6,479 nucleotides of DNA from Rhodospirillales bacterium (lineage in GTDB: Bacteria; Pseudomonadota; Alphaproteobacteria; ATCC43930; CGMCC-115725), in contig JAATGI010000272.1 of NCBI GenBank assembly GCA_015654725.1, positions 1-6,479 on the forward strand. The letters run 5' to 3'. The notes beneath the pieces are model-generated. The model was not told the origin of the DNA. It saw only the letters and a list, made by a program, of their open reading frames with translations, and searched no databases. The position numbers were made by a program, and so were the translations under genes. This document shows, one piece after another, positions 6,174 to 6,479 of this stretch (positions are counted from its first letter, which is position 1; every line of letters starts with the position of its first letter).

Positions 6174-6479
6174 ATGCGCAGCACCTTCATCATCTTCAAA
6201 CGCGAGCTGACGAGTTATTTCGCCACGCCGCTCGCCTATATCTTCATCGTCATTTTCCTGGCAATGGCCGGCGCGTTCGCGTTTTTCGTCGGCAATTTCT
6301 TCGATCGCGGCCAAGCCGATCTGCAGCCTTTCTTCCAGTTCCATCCCTGGCTTTATCTCGTGCTGATCCCGGCCCTGTCGATGCGGCTCTGGGCCGAGGA
6401 GCGCAAGAGCGGCACCATCGAGCTGTTCCTGACGCTGCCGATTTCGATGACGCAGGCGGTGTTGGGCAAATTCTTCGCC
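6174..6479 (+). CDS. ABC-2 type permease, GldF-like, N-terminal part (runs off the right edge)
   Basis: The frame is open from ATG 6174 to the window end, giving 102 residues beginning MRSTFIIFKRELTSYFATPLAY. The short cytoplasmic N-terminus FKRELTSYFATPLAYIF leads into a first membrane segment (about residues 18-40), then FFDRGQADLQPFF, a second hydrophobic segment HPWLYLVLIPALSMRLWAEE (about 57-76), and the ERKSGTIELFLTLPI motif typical of ABC-2 permeases, where the coupling region contacts the ATPase. This matches the GldF-type permeases paired with GldA-like ATPases. In known clusters of this type a GldG-like protein and a DUF4340 protein often follow; they would lie beyond this window. 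It is surely co-transcribed with the ATPase. No clear ribosome binding site is visible, suggesting coupled or weak initiation. Confidence 0.88.
   Translation, partial: MRSTFIIFKRELTSYFATPLAYIFIVIFLAMAGAFAFFVGNFFDRGQADLQPFFQFHPWLYLVLIPALSMRLWAEERKSGTIELFLTLPISMTQAVLGKFFA

Noticed and set aside
5081..6199. A 372-codon open frame on the minus strand opposite the ABC ATPase
   Set aside because: It lies opposite a gene with complete ATPase motifs. Its product is rich in Arg, His, Asp and Gln with no recognisable motif, as expected for a frame kept open by GC-rich third codon positions.

Overview
This 6.5 kb window is GC-rich and densely coded, and it looks like chromosomal DNA of an alphaproteobacterium (a Rhizobiales- or Rhodospirillales-type genome). 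That placement rests on GC-rich third codon positions, the style of the proteins and the gene neighbourhood. It is an inference, because there is no rRNA or other phylogenetic marker here. I see no tRNA or rRNA genes, insertion sequences, CRISPR arrays or attachment sites.

Layout, left to right. (1) Positions 2-1249, plus strand: the C-terminal part of a large protein with an Ala/Pro-rich linker, a TolB/FlgO-like domain and a TPR array. It is the kind of C-terminus found on class III adenylate cyclases and CadC-like winged-helix regulators, and its N-terminus lies outside the window. (2) Positions 1324-1821: a thiol-type glutathione peroxidase with its own plausible promoter and Shine-Dalgarno sequence. 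(3) Positions 1859-4536: three tightly packed plus-strand genes, namely a patatin-like hydrolase with a DUF3734-type tail, acetoacetate decarboxylase (adc) and D-3-hydroxybutyrate dehydrogenase (bdhA). (4) Positions 4548-5042, minus strand: a small polytopic membrane protein of unknown function, convergent with bdhA. (5) From 5210 to the right edge, plus strand: an ABC ATPase and the start of its ABC-2 type permease, resembling GldA/GldF.

The clearest functional unit is patatin-adc-bdhA. BdhA interconverts D-3-hydroxybutyrate and acetoacetate, and Adc decarboxylates acetoacetate to acetone and CO2. The patatin-like enzyme overlaps adc by 14 nt, so it is probably co-expressed. Its substrate is unknown; release of acyl or 3-hydroxyacyl units from a lipid or polyester such as polyhydroxybutyrate is a reasonable hypothesis. 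The peroxidase lies 37 bp upstream and may be co-transcribed.

The main points for a second look are the possible role of the patatin in ketone-body or PHB metabolism, two catalytic-position substitutions (Asp for Gln in the peroxidase, His for Asn in the dehydrogenase), a 7-bp inverted repeat just before the patatin start, and the unassigned membrane protein. Nothing here is clearly a wholly new system. Most genes belong to recognisable families.
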